NCBI RefSeq assembly: GCF_000504285.1
Contig: NZ_KI632511.1
Coordinates: 7,918,154-7,982,153 of the forward strand
DNA length: 64,000 nt
From: Actinospica robiniae DSM 44927
GTDB taxonomy: Bacteria; Actinomycetota; Actinomycetes; Streptomycetales; Catenulisporaceae
Direction: 5' to 3'
The notes under the pieces were generated by a model, which was not told where the DNA came from, searched no databases, and saw only the letters and a list, made by a program, of their open reading frames with translations. How positions within the stretch are numbered: position 1 is the stretch's first letter; every line of letters starts with the position of its first letter. This document shows positions 42,373-51,186 of the stretch, piece after piece. The position numbers and the translations under genes were made by a program.

Positions 42373-42879
42373 ATGCAGCGAAGAACCGAGTTCGCCGAGT
42401 ACGCACGGGCCCGGCAGGGGCACCTGCTTCGCACGGCCTACCTCCTGTGCGGCGATCCGCACCAGGCGCAGGATCTGGCGCAGGAGGCGCTCACGAACCT
42501 GTGCCGCTTCTGGTCGCGGGCCAGCCGGGCCGACTCCGTGGACGCCTATGCGCGGCGGGTGCTGGTCAACGCCTTCCTGGCGAACGAGCGCAAGCTCAAG
42601 CGCGAGCGGGATACGCACATCGCGCTCGCGCTCGACGCGCCGCCGCCACGCTCCGAGGATTCGGACCTGCGGCTCGAACTCCTGGCCGGCTTGGCCCAGC
42701 TGGGGAAGCGGGGCAGGGCGGTGCTCGTACTGCGCTTCTGGGAGGACCTGAGCGTCGAGGCGACCGCGGCCGTGCTGTCCTGCAGCGTCGGGACCGTCAA
42801 GAGCCAGACGTCGCGGTCGTTGGTACGGCTGCGCGAGGTGCTCGGCGCCGATTGGGTCGGCAGCATGCCGGCCGAGTAG
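42373..42879 (+). CDS. SigE-family ECF sigma factor
   Basis: 168 residues. Region 2 spans LLRTAYLLCGDPHQAQDLAQ to EALTNLCRFW (about 18-48) and region 4 spans LELLAGLAQL to VGTVKSQTSRSLVRLREVL (about 97-158). This is the small ECF factor group abundant in streptomycetes. The gene after it encodes a membrane protein with a short cytoplasmic N-terminus, a common sigma/anti-sigma arrangement. ATG after AAAGGCGGA. Confidence 0.9.
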   Translation: MQRRTEFAEYARARQGHLLRTAYLLCGDPHQAQDLAQEALTNLCRFWSRASRADSVDAYARRVLVNAFLANERKLKRERDTHIALALDAPPPRSEDSDLRLELLAGLAQLGKRGRAVLVLRFWEDLSVEATAAVLSCSVGTVKSQTSRSLVRLREVLGADWVGSMPAE

Positions 42880-42938
42880 GCCTCCGTCGCGATCCCAGGT
42901 AAGCCCGTGTTCTTATGATGAAAGAAGGATGCTGCGAC

Positions 42939-43838
42939 ATGCAGGACGATCAGCTGGAGATCGGCGAGGCTCAGGTACGGAGCCTGTTCGAGACGATTTC
43001 GGACGGATATCAACCATCTGCGGATCTAGTCCCCGGCGCCTTAGCGGCAGCCAGACGGGCGACGCTGCGGCGTACGGTCGGCTACACCCTGGGCGCGGGC
43101 GTGCTGGCGGCGGTCGGCTCCCTGGCCATCGTCCTTCCGGGCAGCGGCACGGGTGCGTCGAGGTCGGCCACCACGAGTTCCACCGGCACGGGTGCGTCGA
43201 GGTCGGCCACCACGAGTTCCACCGGCGCGGCGACGGTCGTTTCGTCCGCGATCGGTCGGCAGTGCACCGGCGCCTATCTGCCCTGGACCTCCGGATCCGA
43301 CGCGTCCTTCTACGGCAAGGGCAGCAACAGCCAGCGGGCCACGATCTGCGAGCAGGATCTTCATGCGCTCGCGCAGCTGCTGCCGGGTTTCAAGGTCTCG
43401 CAGAGCTCGGAGCCCTATAGCGCGGCGCTCAACGAGATGATGCCGGACCAGGTCGCGCAGCTGGGTTCCGGGATGAAGCCGGACACGCCCGTCCTCAACC
43501 CGTGGCAGTACGACGTGGACAGCCACGACACGCCGGGGATCCTCATGATCGAGTACTCGCGCGACGCCGACGGGCTCGAGTTCTGCAACCCGTGCTCGCT
43601 GAACACGCGGCTGGCGCACGGTTTCACGCTGGTCGACACCATCAAGGACTCGGCGTCCGGCAAGGCGGACGCGGTCGTCGGCGTGCAGCTCAAGACGCCG
43701 CAGGGCGAGGACGTCATCGTCTACCTCGGTGCGGGGTCGAACCGCGGCGCGCCCGCGATCGACCTGGTCAAGCTGGCCGAGAACTCCGCTTTCACCGCCA
43801 TGCTGGCCGCCGACCTGGACATCATCGGCGACAACTGA
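42939..43838 (+). CDS. Membrane-anchored protein, possible anti-sigma partner
   Basis: 299 residues; ATG 42939 is nine bases after GAAGGA, better than the ATG at 42915. A short cytoplasmic N-terminus (about 1-48) precedes one membrane helix (about 50-68). Outside the membrane come a Ser/Thr/Gly linker made of two identical 13-residue repeats, then a domain of about 215 residues with Cys pairs (QCTGAYLPW, RATICEQ and FCNPC). No zinc-binding anti-sigma motif is visible. Location next to the SigE-like gene suggests it controls that factor or reports the cell-surface state. Confidence 0.6.
   Translation: MQDDQLEIGEAQVRSLFETISDGYQPSADLVPGALAAARRATLRRTVGYTLGAGVLAAVGSLAIVLPGSGTGASRSATTSSTGTGASRSATTSSTGAATVVSSAIGRQCTGAYLPWTSGSDASFYGKGSNSQRATICEQDLHALAQLLPGFKVSQSSEPYSAALNEMMPDQVAQLGSGMKPDTPVLNPWQYDVDSHDTPGILMIEYSRDADGLEFCNPCSLNTRLAHGFTLVDTIKDSASGKADAVVGVQLKTPQGEDVIVYLGAGSNRGAPAIDLVKLAENSAFTAMLAADLDIIGDN
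43146..43223 (+). repeat. Two exact 39-bp tandem repeats
   Basis: 43146-43184 and 43185-43223 appear identical and encode GTGASRSATTSST twice, the linker outside the membrane. Slippage would change its length by 13 residues. Confidence 0.9.
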
Positions 43839-43924
43839 GCCCGCGGCCACGGATACGGCTACGTCCGGCGACAGGGTGCTTCGATCCGGTAGCCGTCGGC
43901 CCGGTGCGCTGTCACGATGACGCC

Positions 43925-46324
43925 ATGGGGTCTAGCACCGGGGTACCGGTCAACATGCTCACGCTCCAGATCCTGCCGGCCGGTTCGGAACGGTATTTCG
44001 ACGGCAGCAGGCCCGTCACGATCGGCCGCGACACGGCGGCCGACGTGGTCGTCCTCGACGCCTCGACCTCCCGGCAGCATGCCGTGCTGCGGCTCGAAGG
44101 CGCGCGCTGGGTCTTCGAGGACCGCGAATCGTCCAACGGCAGCTTCCTCGACGGGGAGCGGATAGGCCGGCTGTCGGTGGACCGGGCGATGATCCTGTCG
44201 CTCGGGTCGCAGGACGGCGGCTGCCGGATACGGCTGGTGCCGCCGACGCCGGGCGGCGCGCTCGACCCGCACACCCCCACTGTGCCGGTGTTCGCCGGCG
44301 CGTCCACCGCTCCGGGCACCTTCACCGGCACCTACCGCACGTCCTCTCGCGTGCGGATCGGACGGGCGCTCGACAACGACATCGTGGTCGACGACCTGCT
44401 CGCCTCGCGGCACCACGCCGAGCTGCGCACCGCGCACGACGGCGCCTTCGAGCTGGTCGATCTCGGCAGTCACAACGGCACTTACGTCGACGGCCGGCGG
44501 GTGAACGGGCGGCAGCGGCTGCGCGAGGGCGCGCTCGTCGCCGTCGGGCACACCCTGCTCCGGCTGCAGCACGGCACGCTCGAGGAGTACGTGGACGCGG
44601 GGGAGGCCTCGTTCGCGGCACTCGGGCTCACCGTGAACGCCGGTCGCAGGGTTCTGCTCGACGAGGTGAGCTTCGCGCTCGAAGGCGGGCAGTTCCTGGC
44701 CGTGCTCGGGCCGACCGGCGCCGGCAAGTCGACCCTTCTCAAGGCCCTGACCGGTTCGCGGCCGGCCGACCGCGGATCAGTGCTCTACAACGGCCGGGAC
44801 GTCTACGGCTCGTATGCCGAGCTGCGCAACCGGATCGGCTACGTGCCGCAGGACGACATCCTGCACCCGGAGCTGACCGTCAAGGCCGCGCTGGACTACG
44901 CCGCCCGGCTGCGCTTCCCGCCCGACGTGCCGGCCGCCGAGCGCGCCGCGCGGGTGGCCGAGGTGATGACCGAGCTCGGGCTCGAGCACCGGGCCGACGT
45001 GCGGGTGGCCTCGCTCTCCGGCGGCCAGCGCAAGCGCACCTCGGTGGCGATCGAGCTGCTCACCCGGCCCTCGCTGCTGATTCTGGACGAGCCGACCTCC
45101 GGCCTCGACCCCGGCTACGAGAAGAGCGTCATGCAGCTGCTGCGCGATCTCGGCGACGGCGGCCGCACCGTGCTCACGGTCACCCACTCGATCCAGAGCC
45201 TTGATATGTGCGACCGGATCCTGTTCCTCGCGCCGGGCGGGCAGACGGCGTACTTCGGGCCGCCCGCGCGCACGCTCGGGTACTTCGGGCAGCCGGGCTA
45301 TCCGGAGGTCTTCCAGCAGCTCGACCGCGAAACCGCGGGCGCGGCGAAGCAGGCCTTCGCGGACTCCGAGATCAACCGCGAGTACGTGGCCGAACCGCTT
45401 GCGGCGCAACGCGATCGGATGCAGCTGGCCGCCGCGCATCCGGAGGCGCCGCGGCGCAACCCGCACTCCTGGCGGCAACTCGGCACGCTGATGCGCCGCT
45501 ACCTCGCGCTGATCTCCGCGGACAAACGCAATACCCTGCTCCTGTTCGCGCAGGCGCCGGTGCTCGGGCTGCTCATGCTCGCCGCGTTCGGCAAGGACAA
45601 CCTGGTGCCGGGCACGGCCGGGGCCGCGAGCAACTCGACCACGGTGCTGCTCGCGCTCACCCTCGCCGCCAGTTATCTGGGCGCGGCCAACTCGATCCGG
45701 GAGATCGTCAAGGAGCGGCCGATCCTGACCAGGGAACGCTCGGTCGGGCAGTCCGCGGCGGCCTACATCCTCAGCAAAGCCCTGATCCTCGGCGTGATCA
45801 CCGTCGTCGAGTCGTTCGTGCTCACCTTCCTGGCGCTGCTGCGCCAGGGCGGCCCGGCGCACGGCGCGCTCCTTCTCGACGGGAAGCTCGAGGTGGCCAT
45901 CGGGGTCTCGCTGGCCGGTCTGAGCGCGATGGCGCTGGGATTGATGGTCTCCGCCCTGTCCGGCAACGCGGACAAGGTCATGACGATCCTGCCGGTGATC
46001 CTGTTCGCCCAGTTCGTGCTCAGCGGCTCGGCGTTCCCGGTGCGCGGGACGGCCGGTCTGGATCAGATCTCGTATTTGTCGAGCGCCCGCTGGGGCTACT
46101 CGGCCGCCGCCGCGACGGTCGACCTGGACAAGCTGCTGCAGGACGGGTGCAACGGCCAGCACGCGCCGTCCGGGGCGGTCATGGCCTCGCAGTGCGACCC
46201 CGCGCACGCGCCGACGAAACGGGCCTGGACCGAGGACGTCGCGCTCCTCGGCGCCCTGACCGTGCTGGAGCTGATCGGCGCCGGGATCGCGATCCGGCCG
46301 ATCGGGCGTCCCCGGCGCAGCTAG
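43925..46324 (+). CDS. FHA-domain ABC transporter (Rv1747-like)
   Basis: 799 residues. Two forkhead-associated domains come first (about 20-85 with RPVTIGRDTAADVV and SSNGSFLDG; about 135-205 with VRIGRALDNDIVV and SHNGTYVDG), which bind phosphothreonine. Then an ABCG-type ATPase with LGPTGAGKSTLLKALTG (about 262), SLSGGQRKRTSVAIELL (about 361) and LLILDEPTSGLDPG, and six membrane helices (about 530-790). In mycobacteria the relative Rv1747 is controlled by Ser/Thr kinases through its FHA domains. Here it is likely an exporter of a cell-envelope component under kinase control. Confidence 0.9.
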   Translation: MGSSTGVPVNMLTLQILPAGSERYFDGSRPVTIGRDTAADVVVLDASTSRQHAVLRLEGARWVFEDRESSNGSFLDGERIGRLSVDRAMILSLGSQDGGCRIRLVPPTPGGALDPHTPTVPVFAGASTAPGTFTGTYRTSSRVRIGRALDNDIVVDDLLASRHHAELRTAHDGAFELVDLGSHNGTYVDGRRVNGRQRLREGALVAVGHTLLRLQHGTLEEYVDAGEASFAALGLTVNAGRRVLLDEVSFALEGGQFLAVLGPTGAGKSTLLKALTGSRPADRGSVLYNGRDVYGSYAELRNRIGYVPQDDILHPELTVKAALDYAARLRFPPDVPAAERAARVAEVMTELGLEHRADVRVASLSGGQRKRTSVAIELLTRPSLLILDEPTSGLDPGYEKSVMQLLRDLGDGGRTVLTVTHSIQSLDMCDRILFLAPGGQTAYFGPPARTLGYFGQPGYPEVFQQLDRETAGAAKQAFADSEINREYVAEPLAAQRDRMQLAAAHPEAPRRNPHSWRQLGTLMRRYLALISADKRNTLLLFAQAPVLGLLMLAAFGKDNLVPGTAGAASNSTTVLLALTLAASYLGAANSIREIVKERPILTRERSVGQSAAAYILSKALILGVITVVESFVLTFLALLRQGGPAHGALLLDGKLEVAIGVSLAGLSAMALGLMVSALSGNADKVMTILPVILFAQFVLSGSAFPVRGTAGLDQISYLSSARWGYSAAAATVDLDKLLQDGCNGQHAPSGAVMASQCDPAHAPTKRAWTEDVALLGALTVLELIGAGIAIRPIGRPRRS

Positions 46325-46355
46325 GAGCTGTACGGGCGCGGCCGAGCACGCCCGG

Positions 46356-47321
46356 TCAGAGCCAGCCGCGGTCCCGCGCCGCCGCGCCGGCCTGGAACCG
46401 GGTGCTCACCCCGAGCTCCTGCAACAGGGCACTGATACGACGCTGGGTGGTGCGGGCGGACCAGCCGAGGGCGCGCGAGACCGCCTCGTCGGTCAGGCCG
46501 GCCGCGAGCAGGCTCAGCAGCGACCGGGTCCGCTCGTCCGGCTGGTCGAGCTGGTCCGGGGACCGGCGCGGGCCGGCCACCAGCGGCACCGCCTGCGACC
46601 ATTCGTGCTCGAACAAGGCGGCCAGCGCCCGCAGCAGCGGGCCGGAGCGGATCACGAAGGCGCTCTCCGCGCCGTCGGCGGGAATCGGCAGCACCGCCAC
46701 CGCGTCGTCCGCGAGCACCAGCTTGACCGGCAGGTTCGCCCGGACCCTGGCCTGCTCGCCGGACGCGGCACCGGCCAGCACGTCGCCCTGGAACCGGCCC
46801 GGCCAGGCCAGCGCCTCGCGGCTGTAGACGGTGCGGTAGCCGACCCCCTCCCGGCGCTGGCGGGCCGGCTGGGCCGGCCGCTCGAACTGCCCTTGCGGGT
46901 ACGGCGGCCGGTCCAGGCAGCGCACCTCGCGCTGGGCCGCGTCGTAGAGCCGGCTGATCCGCAGCGCCACGGCGGCGCCGCCGCTGACCACCTCGATCGC
47001 CGCGCCCTCGTCCTGGGTGGCGCCGGCGTCGCGGAAGAGCTGGGTGAGCCGGTGCATCTCGGTCTTGGCCGCGCTCAGCCGCTCCTCCTGGCGGCCGATC
47101 AGCTCGCCCAGCGCCACATCGGGCGCGGCGGCCTCGTACCGCGGCGGCCGGCCGTGGCGCACCGCGAGGCCGTCCTGCACGAGCCGCAGCAGCACCCCCG
47201 CGGTCTGCGTCTCGGTCATGCCGCAGTCGGCGGCCAGACGGGCCGCGTCCGCCCCCGGCCGCGTCATCAGGGCCTGGTAGACCGTGATCTCGCGGCTGGA
47301 CAGGCCGACCGCTTCGAGCAT
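46356..47321 (-). CDS. TrmB-type/LuxR-type two-HTH regulator
   Basis: 321 residues; ATG after GGAGGGG. An N-terminal TrmB-like winged helix (about 4-70: LSSREITVYQALMTRPG, ETQTAGVLLRLVQDGLA) is joined to a sensor-like middle region and a C-terminal LuxR helix-turn-helix (about 270-315: LLSLLAAGLTDEAVSRALGW, SARTTQRRISALLQEL). This architecture is frequent in streptomycetes. The ligand is not known. No obvious target operon beside it; the FHA-ABC gene is convergent. Confidence 0.82.
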   Translation of the reverse strand: MLEAVGLSSREITVYQALMTRPGADAARLAADCGMTETQTAGVLLRLVQDGLAVRHGRPPRYEAAAPDVALGELIGRQEERLSAAKTEMHRLTQLFRDAGATQDEGAAIEVVSGGAAVALRISRLYDAAQREVRCLDRPPYPQGQFERPAQPARQRREGVGYRTVYSREALAWPGRFQGDVLAGAASGEQARVRANLPVKLVLADDAVAVLPIPADGAESAFVIRSGPLLRALAALFEHEWSQAVPLVAGPRRSPDQLDQPDERTRSLLSLLAAGLTDEAVSRALGWSARTTQRRISALLQELGVSTRFQAGAAARDRGWL

Positions 47322-47425
47322 GTTCCCCTCCTGCGTCCCCTGACGGAGCCATCGCTCCACCGCACCCGCGTCGCGGGCGAGCATACGACATGCGACCGAA
47401 GATTCCCCGCGTCGCGCGGCGCGCC

Positions 47426-48028
47426 TCACATGAGCGCGCGCAGGATCCGGTCGAGGAACAGATCGCACGCATCCTCGTCGTACCACAGCTCCTCGCTGAC
47501 CACGATCAGATCCGCCTCTATGCGCCGCCCCCATTTCCGGTCCAGCGGCAGCATCGCCACCTGGAGGCGGAACGGCGCGCTGGTGCGGCCGAGTTCCTGC
47601 TCGATCCGTTCGACCGTCCGGCCGGCCGTCCCGCCGTGGTCGCGCCGCCTGAGGCGCCGGTCGCGGAACTCCTCGAAGCGCTTGCGGTGCCAGTCGTGCG
47701 CCTCGTCCACGACGGCGTCGAACAGGGCCCGCAGCGCGGTCCCCGGCTCCGGCGGGTCCATCGACTGGACCGAGGAGACGTCAGGCTGCTGACTCCATCG
47801 GTCGATCGTGACGGCCCGCTCCCACCAGGCGCTCCACTCCTCGGCCGCCGCGGCGGTCGCGTGCGCCACGAGCTCGGCGCGCAGCGGCACGGCCGGGGCC
47901 AGCGGCGGCAGCGGGTAGTCGGCCGGCGCCGCGAGGCCGGCGGCGTCGCGCACGTACAGCAGGGTACTGAGGTGGCGGTCCGGGCCGGAGTTCCGGATCT
48001 CCCAGCTCAACGTGTTCCCGTGTCTCAT
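47426..48028 (-). CDS. Hypothetical protein, 200 residues
   Basis: I do not recognise a family. The sequence begins MRHGNTLSWEIRNSG, has a Trp-rich helix (EEWSAWWERAVTIDRW, about 63), a basic stretch (DRRLRRRDHGG, about 122) and a C-terminal hydrophobic/acidic region with LIVVSEELWYDEDACDLFLD. No signal peptide or membrane helix, so cytoplasmic. It lies 22 bp downstream of the lipoprotein gene's stop on the same strand... that is, it is followed upstream by that gene only, and may be cotranscribed with the regulator region. Confidence 0.55.
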   Translation of the reverse strand: MRHGNTLSWEIRNSGPDRHLSTLLYVRDAAGLAAPADYPLPPLAPAVPLRAELVAHATAAAAEEWSAWWERAVTIDRWSQQPDVSSVQSMDPPEPGTALRALFDAVVDEAHDWHRKRFEEFRDRRLRRRDHGGTAGRTVERIEQELGRTSAPFRLQVAMLPLDRKWGRRIEADLIVVSEELWYDEDACDLFLDRILRALM

Positions 48029-48050
48029 GACTCGACGATAAGCTCCCGAC

Positions 48051-48860
48051 TCATCCGGTGGAAGGACTCTGCTTCACCCCGGCGCCGGCCGGGGGCAGGG
48101 TGTTCTGGTAGGCGAACAGGGCGAGCTGGGTCAGCACCGTCGCCGCCTGGGCCGAGTTCAGCTCGCCGAACGGGATCTGCAGCACGAACGTGCGGTTGCC
48201 GTCCGCCAGCACGAGCTCGGTCTCACCGCCCGAGGCCGACGCGGTGGCCGTGGCCGAGGCCGTCGCCGACGGGATCGCCGAGGCCGAAGCCGGGGCGGCG
48301 GAGGACGAGGCGGCCGCCGTGGCCGGGACGCTCACCGTCTGCGGCTCCACGATCAGCGTCGCGGGATGGCCGCCGACCGAGATCTGCGCGGCGGTCGCGC
48401 CGTTCTCAGCGTCCTGCTCCGCGGTGTCCGCGGCCCGGCTCACCGCGTTCGCGGCGGTGTCGTAGGTGGCGATGGCGATCTCCACCGCTCCGTCGCTCTG
48501 CCGGCCGAAGGAGTCGAGCCCGACGCCGAAGATGCACGCCACCCGCCCGGTGCGTTCGATGGTGGGCAGCGCCGCGTAGGAGGCGTACTTGGTGCCGGTG
48601 GCCACGCCGGCCCCGAAGACGTTCTCCAACTGGGCCTGCGTGAGCATCGCCGAGCAGGTGCGCGGCAGCGCGCTCGCCGCCACCACCGGTCCGGACAGCG
48701 GCGAGTACGAGGTGGGCCGCGCCGACGTGCTTACCGCCGCGACCTCCGTTGCCGGGGCGGTCGCGGCCGTGCGCGAGGACGAATGCAGCAGCGCGCAGCC
48801 GCTCAGCGCGAGCATCGCGCCGGAGCCGGCGGCCATTGCGGTGAGCAGGCGAGTGCGCAC
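48051..48860 (-). CDS. Putative lipoprotein
   Basis: 269 residues from a GTG; an ATG 24 bases upstream is the alternative. A lipoprotein signal (RLLTAMAAGSGAMLALSGC) ends in the lipobox LSGC, so Cys would be lipidated outside the membrane. A Ser/Ala/Thr linker follows, then a domain of about 130 residues (TCSAMLTQAQLENVFGAG, then VACIFGVG) of the kind found in DUF3558-like lipoproteins, and an Ala/Ser/Thr-rich low-complexity insert (about 180-215). Function unknown. The gene lies between the hypothetical gene downstream and the SIMPL gene upstream. Confidence 0.7.
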   Translation of the reverse strand: MRTRLLTAMAAGSGAMLALSGCALLHSSSRTAATAPATEVAAVSTSARPTSYSPLSGPVVAASALPRTCSAMLTQAQLENVFGAGVATGTKYASYAALPTIERTGRVACIFGVGLDSFGRQSDGAVEIAIATYDTAANAVSRAADTAEQDAENGATAAQISVGGHPATLIVEPQTVSVPATAAASSSAAPASASAIPSATASATATASASGGETELVLADGNRTFVLQIPFGELNSAQAATVLTQLALFAYQNTLPPAGAGVKQSPSTG

Positions 48861-48926
48861 GGCTCGACACGCTACTCCGCACACGGCGCGCAGGGGATCA
48901 GCGGGTTTATATCGGGCCGGCCGCCG

Positions 48927-49679
48927 TCAGTCCTGCGGCCGGATCTCGAACATCGGCTGGGTCGCCGAGAAGCGCGCCTCCACCGAGGCCCGCACCTCCT
49001 GCGAGGCCGGCTCCAGGTCGAGCACCGGCGGTTCCGGCGAGCTGCTGCCGAACCCGCCGCCGCCCGCCGCCGCGCGCGGCTGGAACACCGCGTGCGGGGG
49101 CCGGTGCACCTCGGTCTGCATCAGCCCGGAGTCGGCCAGCTCGATCAGCCCGGTGATCCGGGCGCCGAGCGCCTCCGCGTAGTCCTGAGCCCGGGTCAGC
49201 GCCTCGCCGACGGCCCGGGTCCTGGCCTTGCGGTACACCGGCGAGGTGCGCCGCAGCCGCCAGCGCGGGCCCTCCAGGTGCGCGGCCTCCAGGTCCGCCA
49301 CCCGCGAGACGATCTCGCCGAGCGCGGCGAAGTCCGCTATCGACACCTCCACCCGCACCACGCCGCGGTAGGCCCGGACCTTCTCGTCCCGGCCGCCCTT
49401 GCGCACCTCCGGGTGCACGGCCACCCCGGAGGACTCCACCTTCTCCACCGAGTCGCCGTAGGAGCGCAGCAGTTCGAGCACTTCGTCGTTGCGCTTGACC
49501 AGTCGTTCGAAAGCCTCGCGCCGGTCCTTCGCCTGCGCCGAGACCACCACGGTCAGGTCCACCAGTTCCGGTTCCACCGTCAGCAGCGCCTCACCGCGCA
49601 CGCTGATTACCGCCGGGGAGCCCACCTGCTCCACTACGGCCGAGGCGCCCGCGCGGGCGGGGTCGTGGGCATGGTCCAT
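48927..49679 (-). CDS. SIMPL (DUF541) domain protein
   Basis: 250 residues. The domain is recognisable from ISVRGEALLTVEPELVDLTV (about 25), DEVLELLRSYGDSVEKVESS (about 68) and ARTRAVGEALTRAQDYAEAL (about 150). Related proteins such as the mammalian IRAK1-binding SIMPL and bacterial YggE are linked to stress, but the bacterial role is unsettled. No signal peptide is seen, unlike many DUF541 members, so it may be cytoplasmic. A Gly/Pro-rich stretch (about 200-215) precedes the last segment. Start: ATG ten bases after GGAG. Confidence 0.8.
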   Translation of the reverse strand: MDHAHDPARAGASAVVEQVGSPAVISVRGEALLTVEPELVDLTVVVSAQAKDRREAFERLVKRNDEVLELLRSYGDSVEKVESSGVAVHPEVRKGGRDEKVRAYRGVVRVEVSIADFAALGEIVSRVADLEAAHLEGPRWRLRRTSPVYRKARTRAVGEALTRAQDYAEALGARITGLIELADSGLMQTEVHRPPHAVFQPRAAAGGGGFGSSSPEPPVLDLEPASQEVRASVEARFSATQPMFEIRPQD

Positions 49680-50060
49680 GACGTCCGCACTCCATTCGTC
49701 CTGACCTTCGAGGGCACGGCAAGGGCTCCAGGCCGTGCCTGCGTCGACCCGTGTTCGCACGTCCTTCGCCGTCTGGTCCGACGCTAGCGGAACACGGCGC
49801 CCTCGTGAGGTCGGGCGGGCCGAGTGCTGCGAATTCGAAATATGATTCGCCGTTCAGCCTCCGGCGACGGCCCGGCCGGCCGCGCGGCGGGCGCGCGCCG
49901 AACGGCCGCGGAACCGGAGCGCCGCGGCCGGGAATGGCCGCGCCGCCTCGATCGTTGGCAGACTAGAGAGGGAAGGGCGCCTTCGTGCGCCCGCGTCCCG
50001 CTTCCGCGCGAGCGTCTTGGCCGCCGCGGACGACCGCCGACCTAGGAGAAGGGTGAGACC
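49680..50060. other. 381-bp divergent intergenic region
   Basis: Between the SIMPL gene (minus) and the PAC2 gene (plus). An A/T-richer patch at 49828-49850 (GAATTCGAAATATGATTC) stands out and could hold promoter or operator elements. Otherwise nothing is recognisable. Confidence 0.4.
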
Positions 50061-51035
50061 GTGGCTGATCCCACCTCTGCCGCCCGGGCGCTGTACACGT
50101 ACGACTCGGACGGACTGGCCGCCCTGGCCGCGGCCCGCGAGCCGGCTCGCGCCAGCATGAGCGGGCAGCGCGGGGGCGATCTGGTGCTGCTCTACCACTT
50201 CACCGGCTTCATGGACGCCGGCCAGGCGGCCGAGCAGGCGCTGGACTACGTCCTCGGCGGGGACGAGACCACGCTGGTGGCCGTGTTCGACGCCGACCGG
50301 CTGGTGGACTACCGGGCGCAGCGGCCGCTGATGACCTTCAACGCCGACCACTGGTCCTCGTACGAGGCGCCGGAGCTGGCCGTGCGCCTGGCCAAGGACG
50401 CCATCGGCACCCCGTTCCTGGTCTTCTCCGGCCCCGAGCCGGACACCGAGTGGGAGCTGTTCAGCAAGGCCGTGGTGCATCTGGTCGACGAGCTCGGGAT
50501 CACCCTGGCGGTCAACTTCCACGGCGTGCCCTTCGGCGTCCCGCACACCCGGCCGGTGCACCTGATCCCGCACGGCAACCGCCGCGACCTGCTGCTCGGG
50601 TACCCCAAGTGGTTCGACCAGGCCCAGGTCCCGGGCAGCGCGATGGCGCTGACCGAGTACCGGCTGGCCCAGGCCGGCAAGGACGTGTTCGGCCTGGCCG
50701 CGCAGGTGCCGCACTACGTCTCGCGCTCGGCCTACCCGGCCGCCGCCGTCCGCATCCTGGAGGCGGTCACCGCCGCCACCGGCCTGGTGCTGCCCGCGCA
50801 GGAGCTGCGCGACCGGGCCCAGCGGGTGGCCGTGCAGATCGAGACCGAGGTGGGCCAGGGCGACCAGGAGCTCAAGGGCGTCATCCGCAGCCTGGAGGAG
50901 CAGTACGACGCCGCCGAGGGCGCGGCCGGCCGGCCCAACCTGCTGGCCGAGCAGACCAGGCTGCCCAGCGCGGACGAACTCGCCAGCCAGTTCGAGGCCT
51001 TCCTCGCGGAGCACGACGAGCAGTCGGAGGGCTGA
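50061..51035 (+). CDS. PAC2 family (proteasome assembly chaperone-like) protein
   Basis: 324 residues from a GTG after AGAAGGGTGAG. The PAC2 fold covers about 40-260: DLVLLYHFTGFMDAGQAAEQ, FDADRLVDYRAQRP, LVFSGPEPDTEWELF and GVPFGVPHTRPVHLIPHG. A helical Glu/Gln-rich C-terminus follows. Actinobacterial PAC2 proteins are conserved; the eukaryotic relatives assist proteasome assembly, but a bacterial equivalent is not proven. A strong hairpin lies after the stop. Confidence 0.88.
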   Translation: MADPTSAARALYTYDSDGLAALAAAREPARASMSGQRGGDLVLLYHFTGFMDAGQAAEQALDYVLGGDETTLVAVFDADRLVDYRAQRPLMTFNADHWSSYEAPELAVRLAKDAIGTPFLVFSGPEPDTEWELFSKAVVHLVDELGITLAVNFHGVPFGVPHTRPVHLIPHGNRRDLLLGYPKWFDQAQVPGSAMALTEYRLAQAGKDVFGLAAQVPHYVSRSAYPAAAVRILEAVTAATGLVLPAQELRDRAQRVAVQIETEVGQGDQELKGVIRSLEEQYDAAEGAAGRPNLLAEQTRLPSADELASQFEAFLAEHDEQSEG

Positions 51036-51047
51036 GCGGAGCTTGCA

Positions 51048-51085
51048 GCGGCGTGCGCCGGACCGAGGGGTCCGGCGCACGCCGC
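51048..51085 (+). terminator. 17-bp perfect hairpin after the PAC2 gene
   Basis: GCGGCGTGCGCCGGACC (51048-51064) pairs exactly with 51069-51085 around GAGG, 13 bp past the stop. A strong transcription terminator without T tract. Confidence 0.75.
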
Positions 51086-51186
51086 TCTCCGCTGGAGCCG
51101 GCGGCGCCGCCGACGCTCGCGGCGGGGTGCCGGCCGGACTCAGCAGATTGACGGTGGGGGGAAGATCGGCGCGGTTGCCCGCCTCG

